Under the pieces are notes generated by a model. It was not told the origin of the DNA. It did no database searches and saw only the letters and a program-made list of their open reading frames with translations. The translations under genes and the position numbers were made by a program. Shown here piece by piece: positions 1 to 9,200 of a stretch of 64,000 nt of DNA; position 1 is the stretch's first letter; every line of letters begins with the position of its first letter. This stretch comes from Aquibacillus kalidii (GTDB lineage Bacteria > Bacillota > Bacilli > Bacillales > Amphibacillaceae): positions 119,761 through 183,760 of the forward strand of contig NZ_JACLZI010000062.1 in the NCBI RefSeq assembly GCF_014280935.1, read 5' to 3'.

Positions 1-165
1 TGATTCCCCGTTGTCCAAACCTTCCACTATATAAGCAATAGCATTCTCCATATACGACTCTTGTTCATTAAACATATATAAAATATGGGCACCTTTTCTC
101 CCCATAACCTGGTTAGTTAATTGCAGCAGTGTATAATCTGTCTGCCTTTGCAAGTTTGATACCAC
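1..165 (-). CDS. MEDS-domain sensory protein, N-terminal part (cut by window edge)
   Basis: A GTG codon at 165 follows GGAGGG by nine bases and opens a frame that runs to the window edge (55 codons). The visible product contains GAHILYMFNEQESYMENA and IVEGLDNGE, which fit the start of the MEDS domain (sensory domain named from methanogen/methylotroph DcmR proteins). The rest of the protein, which would show whether it is a kinase or a stand-alone sensor, lies outside the window. It lies downstream of a LytTR response regulator on the same strand, but a terminator hairpin separates them. The family call rests on a short stretch. Confidence 0.6.
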   Translation of the reverse strand, partial: MVSNLQRQTDYTLLQLTNQVMGRKGAHILYMFNEQESYMENAIAYIVEGLDNGES

Positions 166-268
166 TATCTTTCACCCTCCCATTCCAACAAAAACCTTCC
201 TAGTTGTTATTGTAATAAAAACTTCGGTATCAATAAAGAAGTAAGAATCTCCTAAAAACAAAAGAAAA

Positions 269-308
269 GAAGCATTAATTACCTGAATAAGAGTAATTAA
301 ATGCTTCT
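269..308 (-). terminator. Rho-independent terminator after the LytTR gene
   Basis: The arms GAAGCATTAATTAC and GTAATTAAATGCTTC form a long hairpin. Read on the minus strand it is followed by TTTTCTTTTG. It lies directly behind the LytTR response regulator stop. Confidence 0.8.
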
Positions 309-312
309 TGAA

Positions 313-1035
313 TTAGGATAGTTCCCTCATTAATTCATTTTTTTGTAGTTTCGATACATGGGCATAATCCGGATAATTTTTAAAGTGAGCGAAATACGTT
401 TCACCTTCCAACGATAGATGAGAAATAGCATGGATATTTACAATAAAAGACCGATGTGTCCGAAAGAACCTCTTGTCTAATTGATCCAACAAAGTATTCA
501 ACGATTCATTCGTCTCATATTTCTGATTATGCGTATGAATAATCGTTTTTCGATTTTCTCTTTCTATAAAAATAATATTTTTAAGATGAATAAAATAAGA
601 TATTCTATCCATTTTGATTGTGATGATATTCTTTGAATTTTGCTGCTTATTTGTAGATTCTGACGCTGATTTCACCTTATCTAAAGCCACATATAGTCGT
701 TCTTTCTTAACAGGTTTCATTACATAATCAACAGCAGCTAAATCAAATGCCTTCACTGCATATTTATCGTAAGCTGTCGTAAAGATTATTTTTAATGCTG
801 GATTCATTTTTAAACAAGCAGAAATTGCTTCAACACCATTTAACTTCGGCATGTCAATATCAGCTATAATCAAATCGGGACTCAGTTCCATATTTAAATT
901 TAGCAAACTTTCTCCATCATCTGCTATACCAATTATTTCAAAAGTATCAATGGGTTCGATAAAGCTCATTAAAATGTCTTGAGCTTCTGAATTATCCTCG
1001 GCAATTACTACCTTTATTCTAGAACCGATAAACAT
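313..1035 (-). CDS. LytTR-family response regulator
   Basis: A 240-residue two-domain regulator. Residues 7-125 are a receiver domain with acidic pocket E13/D14, phospho-acceptor D59 in LIIADIDMP, and the conserved K of the KPV motif near 108. Residues about 138-240 are a LytTR DNA-binding domain (FFRTHRSFIVNIHAI is typical). Start ATG follows GGGGG. Family knowledge: LytTR regulators are usually paired with a 5TM or other histidine kinase and control cell-surface, autolysis or peptide-signal genes. No kinase is visible beside it. The next gene downstream is the cut-off MEDS sensor, which may or may not be its partner. Confidence 0.9.
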   Translation of the reverse strand: MFIGSRIKVVIAEDNSEAQDILMSFIEPIDTFEIIGIADDGESLLNLNMELSPDLIIADIDMPKLNGVEAISACLKMNPALKIIFTTAYDKYAVKAFDLAAVDYVMKPVKKERLYVALDKVKSASESTNKQQNSKNIITIKMDRISYFIHLKNIIFIERENRKTIIHTHNQKYETNESLNTLLDQLDKRFFRTHRSFIVNIHAISHLSLEGETYFAHFKNYPDYAHVSKLQKNELMRELS

Positions 1036-1189
1036 TACCCCCGTTCTAACACAGTTATAGCATTAATACTAGTTGGCCAATAGTTATTTCTTACCTAATA
1101 AATATATATTAAGTGTACCATCAATTATCCATATATTCGCAGCTCCTAGTAAACTTTCCAAACATTACCTTGTGTATTCCTTTCGATCG

Positions 1190-1321
1190 TTAAATCACTT
1201 TTATTCCAGTTCGACGAAATTCTATTTCTTGTTCTAAAAGAATAATAAATTTTCTATCCAAATTCAGATCCACCGAACGTTTATATGCATCTATCAATTG
1301 GTCATAACTTAGATGATACAT
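1190..1321 (-). CDS. sda: Sporulation checkpoint inhibitor Sda-like protein (43 aa)
   Basis: A 43-codon ORF starting at ATG 1321 behind AAGGGGAA and ending in TAA at 1190. The product begins MYHLSYDQLIDAYKRSVDLN and continues with LDRKFIILLEQEIEFRRTG. This matches the Sda helical hairpin: LS-x-x-x-L at the N-terminus, then L-x-x-x-F-I-x-x-L-x-x-E-I-x-x-R. In Bacillus, Sda binds the dimerisation domain of the sporulation kinases KinA/KinB and blocks sporulation while DNA replication is disturbed. I cannot see convincing DnaA boxes upstream. It is an isolated short gene, easily missed by gene callers. The identity is strong by pattern for such a short protein. Confidence 0.85.
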   Translation of the reverse strand: MYHLSYDQLIDAYKRSVDLNLDRKFIILLEQEIEFRRTGIKVI

Positions 1322-1502
1322 GTAAATTCCCCTTCATTACATTTTTTAGTAGATATTCACTATATTACATTCTTCAAAACTTACTTTCTCTTAAATCAGA
1401 TACTTGTTAATCAACAAATGAGGTATTTAAAACGCAATATAGTTCATTTGGGAAGAATAAATCCGCTTTTCTCCTTTTTATCTCTATTTCGTGAATAAAG
1501 AA

Positions 1503-1542
1503 AAAAGGTGCCAACCATATAGAAATTGGTTAGCACCTTTTT
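1503..1542. terminator. Bidirectional terminator
   Basis: Arms AAAAGGTGCCAACCA and TTGGTTAGCACCTTTTTT form a hairpin flanked by A- and T-runs. It directly follows the stop of the YhgE/Pip-like gene on the minus strand. Confidence 0.85.
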
Positions 1543-1545
1543 TAA

Positions 1546-3372
1546 TTAAAAGAGATCCAGCAAACGGGCCCAGAACCCTTTTTCTTCCTCTACCGGTTCT
1601 TTTGTCTTTTCTTTCTCTTCTACCTTAATACTTTCGGTTTTCAAAACAAATTGAACAGAATTGATTTTCACGTTCTTTGGTGAAACAAAGGATACAGCTT
1701 TAAAATCAGATTTATCATATTCCTCCATCATCTGATTCACTTCCTTTTTCATCTGTTCAGGTAAATTACTCGTAGACTCATCAAGCTCAGCTGTTCCGTT
1801 GTGAAGCTCATTCACTCCATTTTCAAGTTCTCCCGTTCCTTGAGACAAGCTTGCAATCCCATGGTCAAGTTCTGCATAATTACTAGATAACTGGCTGACT
1901 CCTCCAGTGTATTCAACTAGACCGGAATGGAACGTTCCATACTGAGAAGCTAATTGACCTAATCCTTCCTTCAGCTTCGTTAAGGACTCCGCAACATCCA
2001 TGTCTTCTTGTGCAGTTGCTAACTCACTCGCCATGCCTTCTAGGTTCTTAACCATACCTAAAAGAGAGCCGTTAACCCCATCCAACGTTGTTCCTACTGC
2101 ATCAAAACCTACTTGGACTTTCGCATACGTTTCTTTTGCAGTGCGTGCCGTCTTATATGTTTCTAACAATTTCCCAATCACTTCTTGATCTGCATTACTT
2201 TTTTGAAGCTGCTCGGCTTGTTCCTTAGAAAGCTCATAAGCTGGAATCGCCCCTATTGCTTTATCTAGTGTGCTATAAGCAGTAGCGAACTTATCCTTTA
2301 ATGTGCCTAAGCCATCTGCTGTACCTTTAAGCCCTTTCGCCATTTTCCCGAGTCCATCTCCTAGCTTTTGCAAACCACTAAGATCGATTTCTTCTGAGCT
2401 GTTAGCAAGAGAAGCGTTCGTTTTTTCTAATGCCTGCTTGATCTGCTTCGATCCATTCACAAGCTCTGACGAAGAAGCATTAATCGCAGCAATTCCATCT
2501 CGATATTGCGCAGAGCCCCCTCGTAAACTAGTTGCTCCACTATTTAATTCTGATACACCATTTTCTAATTTTCCGACACCATTATTAATCTCATCAATGG
2601 CATCTGTTAACATCTCCATCTCACCTGTCATCTCTTCAATATTCGGAGAATCAATCGGCATCGAAGAAGGCACAGCTGAGATGTCAATACCATCTAACTC
2701 AAATTCCTCCACATCTGCTTCCAAGACTAACTCTTCTTCTTTTTCCGGCATCACAGTAAACGATACTTGTTTATTTTTGCCCGCATTGGCAAGTGTCGCT
2801 TCTGGTGCCTCGATATTGTGATAGTTATCTAAATTAAGAGATAGGGAGATTTGTAGTAAATAGTTTTCAAAAAACACTCGATCTACTGCATCATTCGCAG
2901 AAGTTGCGATTCTTATTTCAACATGCCCACCTTTTCCTGCAAGCTCTGTTGGGCTGACCTCTTTCCCATCTAACAAATAAGTAATTGAAATATCCCACGG
3001 CAAGGGTTGCTCATTCAGATTCCCTTGATAATAAAATTTTCCCTCTGGGGCATTTATCTCTACTTTATTACCTGTTTGTTCTAAAGGGGATAAATTTGTT
3101 AAGTTTTTCAAGCTCGTATACGGACCGTAATCCACGATCTTCCCTGCTTCTTTCATATTTAAAATGTTAACAACATAAATCTCTTGTCTTTCACCAGTGG
3201 CATTTAGCTTCGCATAAACCACTTCCTCTTTTGAGGAGAATTGACCATTTCCCTGTGGTCCCTTCTCCCCTTGTACACTGTCCTCCGACTCAGCCGAAAC
3301 AAGAAGAGACGGCAGTACCAAAATGAAAGTGATAAAGACAAGTAGAATCTTTCTTATTCTCCTCATGATCAT
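1546..3372 (-). CDS. Secreted YhgE/Pip-like protein partnered with an MMPL exporter
   Basis: A 608-residue protein with a signal peptide (MIMRRIRKILLVFITFILVL, cleavage near LVSAES). Residues about 40-240 are a beta-rich extracellular part (WDISITYLLDGKEV). Residues about 245-540 repeat a heptad-like pattern such as INNGVGKLENGVSELNSGA and LSQGTGELENGVNELHNGTA, the GxxxLxxGxxxL helical repeat of YhgE/Pip-type proteins. The C-terminus is charged, without a clear second membrane span. ATG at 3372 overlaps the stop of the exporter gene by four bases, so the two are translationally coupled. YhgE/Pip proteins are membrane-linked surface proteins (phage-infection protein, ESX-type accessory roles). 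I infer an extracellular partner of the exporter; the substrate is unknown. Confidence 0.8.
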   Translation of the reverse strand: MIMRRIRKILLVFITFILVLPSLLVSAESEDSVQGEKGPQGNGQFSSKEEVVYAKLNATGERQEIYVVNILNMKEAGKIVDYGPYTSLKNLTNLSPLEQTGNKVEINAPEGKFYYQGNLNEQPLPWDISITYLLDGKEVSPTELAGKGGHVEIRIATSANDAVDRVFFENYLLQISLSLNLDNYHNIEAPEATLANAGKNKQVSFTVMPEKEEELVLEADVEEFELDGIDISAVPSSMPIDSPNIEEMTGEMEMLTDAIDEINNGVGKLENGVSELNSGATSLRGGSAQYRDGIAAINASSSELVNGSKQIKQALEKTNASLANSSEEIDLSGLQKLGDGLGKMAKGLKGTADGLGTLKDKFATAYSTLDKAIGAIPAYELSKEQAEQLQKSNADQEVIGKLLETYKTARTAKETYAKVQVGFDAVGTTLDGVNGSLLGMVKNLEGMASELATAQEDMDVAESLTKLKEGLGQLASQYGTFHSGLVEYTGGVSQLSSNYAELDHGIASLSQGTGELENGVNELHNGTAELDESTSNLPEQMKKEVNQMMEEYDKSDFKAVSFVSPKNVKINSVQFVLKTESIKVEEKEKTKEPVEEEKGFWARLLDLF

Positions 3373-5369
3373 TTCTCCTTATAAAAATTTGCTTTCCAGG
3401 TTGTTTTCACTATCACTTTATCAAACACGACCAACATAGCTGGTAGTAAGAAAACGACCATAATAAACGAAAGCAGTGCCCCTCTACCGAGTAACAATCC
3501 AATCGATGAAACGACCGGATTAGAGGAAGTAATCCACAATATAAAGCCGACACTAGACAATATGGATGCAGAAATACCAATTGCAAAAATCTTCTCATCC
3601 AACGTTTTCTTAACCGCTTCTAGTGCAGACATTTCCTTGCGATCCTCTTTATAAGCATCTGTTAACAAAATCGCATAATCTACAGTTGCTGCTAGTTGTA
3701 TAATACTAATCAGCAAATAGCCGACATATACCAAGGAGGCATCTGTAAAGTATGGAACAGATAGGTTCAACCATACGGCAGATTGAATTGTAGATAGTAG
3801 CACTACAGGTATCGATATCGATCTAAAGGTAACGAATAGGACAAGCGCAACAGTGGCAATCGTCAAGGTATTCACTAATTTATTATCCTTTTGAACAATA
3901 TTTTTAATGTCATATAAGGTTACACTTTCACCTACCAAATAGACCTTTTCCTCATAATATTTCTCTGCTGTTTCCTGTACCTGTTCAATTAACTGGAATG
4001 CTTCGTCTCCTTCTGTTTTTGTATCCGTTTGAAGGATGATTCGACTATAATTTTCTGAATAAAATTGATCTGTTATATCCTCGTTCAAATATTCTGGTGG
4101 AATCACTGAACCTACTGTGTTCACATATGCAAGTGCACTGGTCACATGATCAACGTCCTCTAAGTCATTCACTAATTCCGCTTCCTTTGCGGTATCCCCT
4201 CTTGGAACAAGTAATACCATTGGGGTACTCTCACCAAACTGTTCTTTTATCGTTGCCAAATCACTGCCTGCCCTTGTATTTTCTGGCTGTTCACCTATTC
4301 CGTAGATGAAACTAGTTTGGCTTTGTGCAAGAAATGCTGGAACAATCAATAGTAATACAAGTATTAAACTAGGTACACGTAATTTCACAACGATACTTCC
4401 TTTGTTTTTTAAACTTGGAAGTAATGGCTTATGCTGCGTTTTATCGATCCATTTATAAAATAATAATGTTAATGCTGGTAAGAACACCATCACACTAATA
4501 AAGCTTAGTAGAATCCCTTTTACAAGATTAATCCCTAAATCGGAACCAATTTCAAAGTTCATAAAAGATAAGGCTATAAACCCAAAGAAGGTTGTGGACG
4601 CACTTGCCGCAATAGCTGAAAAGGATTTTTTCATAGCAAGCTGCATCGCTTCCTTAGGATCTGCTAGTTTTTTCCGATAGTCGGAGAAACTATGTAGAAG
4701 AAAAATAGCATAATCGAGTGATACGGCTAACTGTAAAATAGGTGCCACCGACTGGGTAACGAACGATACTTCCCCAAGAAAAATGTTCGTTCCCATGTTA
4801 ATAAGTACGGAAACCCCAATAGCTGTTAAGAAAAGGATCGGCTCTAGCCACGACGTAGTAGAAACGATTAATATGAGAATAATAATCGGAACTAATAAAG
4901 CCCCCGCATACATCGATTCCTTTCCAGCCATCTTTTGCTGGGTAGCTGTATTAAGCGATTCCCCTGCCATCGCATTATCTTCACCAATTAAATCATAAAT
5001 CGCATCGGTAATTGCCACTTCTTCCCCTTCACGGATACTGAAGGAAAATAGGGCATTGCCATCCTTATAATAATTTTCTACCGTTTCCTGATCCGCCATT
5101 TCCAGCGGTTGTTTAATATCAATCGTATCATCTAACCACGTAACGTTAGACACCCCATTGATGGCAGCGAGCTTTTCTTTAAAAGCAAGCGCCTCCTGTA
5201 ACGTCAAGTCCTGCATCATGACTCTATTAGTAGGAACACTTCCATCAAATTCCTGTTCCATGACATCCATTGCTTCCGTAGATGGCGCATCCTCCGGTAA
5301 GTAATCTTTCATATCGTAGTTTACCGAAACCGTAAACTGTGCTAGCGAACAGAGAATTGTAAGCACCAT
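3369..5369 (-). CDS. MMPL-family RND exporter
   Basis: At least 666 residues, MMPL/RND superfamily: two similar halves, each with an extracellular domain followed by a cluster of membrane spans containing LQLAVSLDYAIFLLHSFSDY in half one and IIQLAATVDYAILLTDAYKE in half two, the D-Y motifs of the proton relay. Such exporters move lipids or lipophilic compounds. The ATG at 5369 lies inside the first membrane helix. The same frame continues upstream without ATG, GTG or TTG and encodes NIAAKIIKHKKAVAITF, the expected cytoplasmic lead-in, behind AAAGGGTGAG. The true start is probably a rare ATA/ATT codon near 5417-5426. Operon partner: the YhgE/Pip-like gene. The divergent TetR gene is the likely repressor. 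Confidence 0.88.
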   Translation of the reverse strand: MVLTILCSLAQFTVSVNYDMKDYLPEDAPSTEAMDVMEQEFDGSVPTNRVMMQDLTLQEALAFKEKLAAINGVSNVTWLDDTIDIKQPLEMADQETVENYYKDGNALFSFSIREGEEVAITDAIYDLIGEDNAMAGESLNTATQQKMAGKESMYAGALLVPIIILILIVSTTSWLEPILFLTAIGVSVLINMGTNIFLGEVSFVTQSVAPILQLAVSLDYAIFLLHSFSDYRKKLADPKEAMQLAMKKSFSAIAASASTTFFGFIALSFMNFEIGSDLGINLVKGILLSFISVMVFLPALTLLFYKWIDKTQHKPLLPSLKNKGSIVVKLRVPSLILVLLLIVPAFLAQSQTSFIYGIGEQPENTRAGSDLATIKEQFGESTPMVLLVPRGDTAKEAELVNDLEDVDHVTSALAYVNTVGSVIPPEYLNEDITDQFYSENYSRIILQTDTKTEGDEAFQLIEQVQETAEKYYEEKVYLVGESVTLYDIKNIVQKDNKLVNTLTIATVALVLFVTFRSISIPVVLLSTIQSAVWLNLSVPYFTDASLVYVGYLLISIIQLAATVDYAILLTDAYKEDRKEMSALEAVKKTLDEKIFAIGISASILSSVGFILWITSSNPVVSSIGLLLGRGALLSFIMVVFLLPAMLVVFDKVIVKTTWKANFYKEK

Positions 5370-5481
5370 AAACGTGATTGCAACGGCCTTTTTATGCTTG
5401 ATAATTTTTGCTGCAATATTTATTATTACTCACCCTTTCTTGCATGTTTTTAAGACTCACTTTATCATTATAAGAACACAG

Positions 5482-5497
5482 TGTTGTCTATTCAACA
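5482..5497. promoter_or_regulatory. Candidate TetR operator between exporter and regulator
   Basis: TGTTG-TCTATT-CAACA is a perfect inverted repeat in the 200-bp divergent intergenic region, overlapping AACACAGTGTT, a second small palindrome. Position and symmetry suit autoregulation by the divergent TetR protein; the assignment is inference. Confidence 0.4.
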
Positions 5498-5576
5498 AAC
5501 AGTTTACTATCATTTGTGATTTCAACGACACATTTGGAAAATATGTTGGAAAACAGGAAAAAGAGAGGGAGATACC

Positions 5577-6146
5577 ATGGCGTCCTCCAAATTAGACAGA
5601 CGCAAAAAGTACACAAGGATGGTTTTAAAGGATAGTCTGATGAAGCTTTTAAAAGAAAAGCAGATTTCATCCATTACTGTAAAAGAAATTTGTGAGCTGG
5701 CCGACATTAACCGCTCTACCTTTTATTCCCATTACGCAGACCAGTTTGAACTGCTCGACAAAATGGAGGATGAAATAATTGAGGATATGAGAGGATATTT
5801 GAGCCAATATCCTTTTGATAAAGAAGAGGACTCTCTTCAAATAATTGAGAAATTAATCGAGTATTTTGCTTCAAAGCAGGAAATGTGTCAAACATTACTT
5901 AATGAAAAAGTAGATACAACTTTTCAGAAAAAAACGATGGTATTCGCTCATCAAGTTTTTATGAAAAATTGGAATGAGGTTAATAACCTCGACAAGGATG
6001 TTTCAGAGTACTTAAGTACCTTTATTATTAGTGGAAGCATTCATGTAATCAAAACTTGGTTGAACAGTGACATGGATCGATCGCCAAAGGAAATGGCTGA
6101 GATTATTAATAACTTAATCAATAAAGGGCTGTTAGGAATGAAGTAA
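5577..6146 (+). CDS. TetR/AcrR-family regulator of the MMPL operon
   Basis: A 189-residue TetR protein. The N-terminal helix-turn-helix spans residues about 12-60 (ITVKEICELADINRSTFYSHY is the signature), followed by a helical ligand-binding domain. The start ATG follows GAGGGAG. It is divergent from the MMPL/YhgE pair, the usual arrangement for local repressors, and the intergenic region has an inverted repeat. The effector is unknown; by analogy it may be the exported lipid-like compound. Confidence 0.9.
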   Translation: MASSKLDRRKKYTRMVLKDSLMKLLKEKQISSITVKEICELADINRSTFYSHYADQFELLDKMEDEIIEDMRGYLSQYPFDKEEDSLQIIEKLIEYFASKQEMCQTLLNEKVDTTFQKKTMVFAHQVFMKNWNEVNNLDKDVSEYLSTFIISGSIHVIKTWLNSDMDRSPKEMAEIINNLINKGLLGMK

Positions 6147-6168
6147 TTTTCCATATGCCTGGTATGAA

Positions 6169-6213
6169 AAGAGGCTATCTCAAAAGTTTGTTAAACCTTC
6201 GAGACAGCCTCTT
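6169..6213. terminator. Bidirectional terminator between tetR and the galactanase gene
   Basis: AAGAGGCTATCTC and GAGACAGCCTCTT pair around a 19-base loop. It lies between two convergent genes and serves both. Confidence 0.75.
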
Positions 6214-6223
6214 CTAGTATAAT

Positions 6224-9200
6224 CTACGACTTAAATTTTCTTCTTACAACCCACATACTAATTCCGCCTACTAAAAGTAACACCAACCCTACAAGTAGGA
6301 AGTTGAAAGTGTTGGTAGCAGTGTCAGGCAATGGTTGTTCTTCATCATCATTTGAATTGCTATCAGCTGTTGACTTATCCACGTCTGCAGCAAAAACGCC
6401 GTACGTAGAAAAATGTGATACCTCCAACGTAACATTACCGTCTTTTGCAGAACCACCTTGTTTCTCCCAGTTATCGTTTGCTTCATTCAGATAATAAATG
6501 CTCACATCTTCCGAATTAAAGCTTTCTTGATCATAATCTAGCGATAGGCTGAAAGTTCCGTGATAACTATCGTCTCCTGGGTATGTAAAGACAAAGTCAT
6601 AAACATCCCCTGCTTGCTTAAGCCCATCTGGATCAGCACTTACCTTTTTAATTAAGAGCGTTGTTCCTTCTGGAAGGTCGTCAGGTAATGTTATTTTTGA
6701 ATTGCTACCGTTAATAGAAATGACAGTACCAGCATGCACTTCTATTGTTTCACCTAACTCAACCGTAATCTCCTTACTAGGAGCTTCTTCTCCTGGAGTT
6801 TCATCACCTTCATCTGGTGTCTCATCTCCATCCTTAGGTGGCTCATTCCCGTCTCCCGGTGGCTCTTCTCCATCACCTGGTGGTTGTTCTTCTCCTGGCG
6901 GTTCATTCTCATCCCCAGGAGTTCCGTCTCCATCCCCTGGTGGTTGTTCTTCTTCTTTAGCTTTCGTAAAGTTAACCTCATAAGTTTTCGTAGCCTTTTC
7001 ATCCTCAGATGTTACGTTTATCATAGCTTTACCTGGTAACGACGTCGGCAACACTAGCTCGTAACTTGCAAATAAATCATGCGTTACAACTTCAACACTT
7101 GGAACTGTGGCGTCTGCTTCCAGCTCCATGTCATACGCTAACTTCTCGGATTCAAATCCTTGTAATGATTCGCCATTGATTAGAATGTCGTCAAGTAAAG
7201 CATTACTGCCAAGACTAGGTGTATCGCCAATCCCCATTAATTCGATTTCCCTAATCGCAATACAAGCATCAGCCATCGCAGTTAAATTGGCCCTAACCAT
7301 ACTGGTCGTAAGCGGCGTCATGTTAATTACTGCTTCATCTTCTCCTTCAACATTTAACTCCGTATTAGGGATGGCAATCCATTCACTTCCATTCCAGTAT
7401 TCCAAGTTTACGGACTCTGGTGGTCTCGTACCACCATTATCATCATAAAAAGTAAATTTCACCTCTGTAATTTCCTTCTCTTCTCCAAGATCAATTTGAA
7501 CCCAATCATTCTCCCTCCAGCTATTCGGATCCCAATTCGTCCACCTAGCAGAGCCTTCTTTTACCCCATCATTTAGGTTATTAACATGATCCCATTCCCC
7601 TGTAAACGAGGCACTGGCCTTCGGAAACTCTGACCCAGTATTCAAAGCTAGATTTTCAATTCCAGCTTCTAATACTTGAACGTGTGCGACCGCTTTAACG
7701 CCTGTACCTTTGACAGAGCCATTTACCGTAAATTTATTCGTGTCCTCGTATAATTTTTGGTCAATATCCTCCCATGTAACTGGCACCGTTACATGCGCAC
7801 CAACATGAAGTTGAGCAACCACTGTTTCTGGTAAATTTGGTCTTTTTCCTGGTATTGTCTTAACCTTACTTTCCTGAATAGTTGCGATCTCACTAACGTA
7901 CACGGTAGCTTTTGCTTTAACGGATGCACCTTCAACAGAGCCTTCCACAACAAATTGACCTTCTGCTTCGTAACTTTCTTTAGCAATCTGATCCCATGTA
8001 ACAGGCTTAACAACTGTTTCGCCATCTCCATACGTGGCCATTACGCTAGTCGGTAATACAGGTTCCTTACCAGGAGTCGTCCAAACCGTTTGCAATTCTA
8101 TACTTGTGATTCCTACTTCAACAATTGTCCAAGTTTGATTAGCACCAGCATTCGCTTGCCACAAACTAACCGCAGCACCAGCTTCTTTGGACTGGCCTCC
8201 TACCTCCAGCAATGTACCACTTGCTTCATTTATAAAGGTATATTCGTTCCCATTTGTCGATAATATCCATCGCTGCGTACTTAAATTTTCATCAGCTGCC
8301 AAGACAACGGAACCATCTTGATTCGTTAACACATTGCCCGTTTCCGTATTAACTATTTCATACATTTCTTTATTTGAGTAACCATCCGTCACTTTTTCAA
8401 AAGTCCATTCTTGGCCCACTTTATTCCTCGAAACATTTTCTTGGACAACAGACGTTTGATCTTCCTTCTTATCAAGCACTAAGCCACTATTTTTATTCAC
8501 TAGCTTATAGGCTACATCTTCTTTTACAACCCCTGCATCTACATCGACACCCGAAACGTCAGAAATTACAAATGTTGTAACAGATTTAGGCGCCACTGTG
8601 GTGGAAAGACTCTCATCAACAACTTTAACAGAAGCCTTCTCCGCAATATTATCAGTAGCTGATGTCACATATGGGGTTGCTGCTGCTGTGTCCCCGATAG
8701 TTTCAAAGCCGGATATATCAATATCAATTGGTTGTGCTGATTCTGATTGATTTGTGTACACCACAACAACCTGTTTACCTTGTTTATCAATCGCAGCCAA
8801 TGTATTAGTATCATCAGCATTAATCACTTGATATCCAGGACGGATAAATTTAGAATAGTTCCCCATCGCGTAATACTTTTTGTTTTCATGCCATTCTAAT
8901 GTAGAAAAATCTTCCGGGTCAAAATCTACTTGGATCAGACCCCAGTTCATATTTTCATGCTCTGCATTCATATTTTCTTCATCTTCAATCGCTTGCCAGA
9001 GTACCCAAGCTTGAGACTCTAAATTACTAAGGTCTGACGTAATCCGTTCCGATAGGGCAAGACCTGGTTCGATGTTATCAAAGTCTTGCGGAATTCCGCC
9101 TGGACCTAGGTCTACCTCAGACATCCATAATGGCTTGTCTTCAATCTTAGCTAGATCTCTAACAGCTGAACGAGCGCCAGGCCAATAAGTATGAACGTTC

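Noticed and set aside
2303..2821. Plus-strand ORF of 172 codons
   Set aside because: Lies wholly opposite the YhgE/Pip-like gene; low-complexity Ser/Pro composition mirrors the opposite strand repeats and there is no ribosome site.
6702..6983. Plus-strand Pro/Ser/Gly-rich ORF
   Set aside because: It is the antisense of the PPGDG linker of the galactanase; composition is a mirror artefact.
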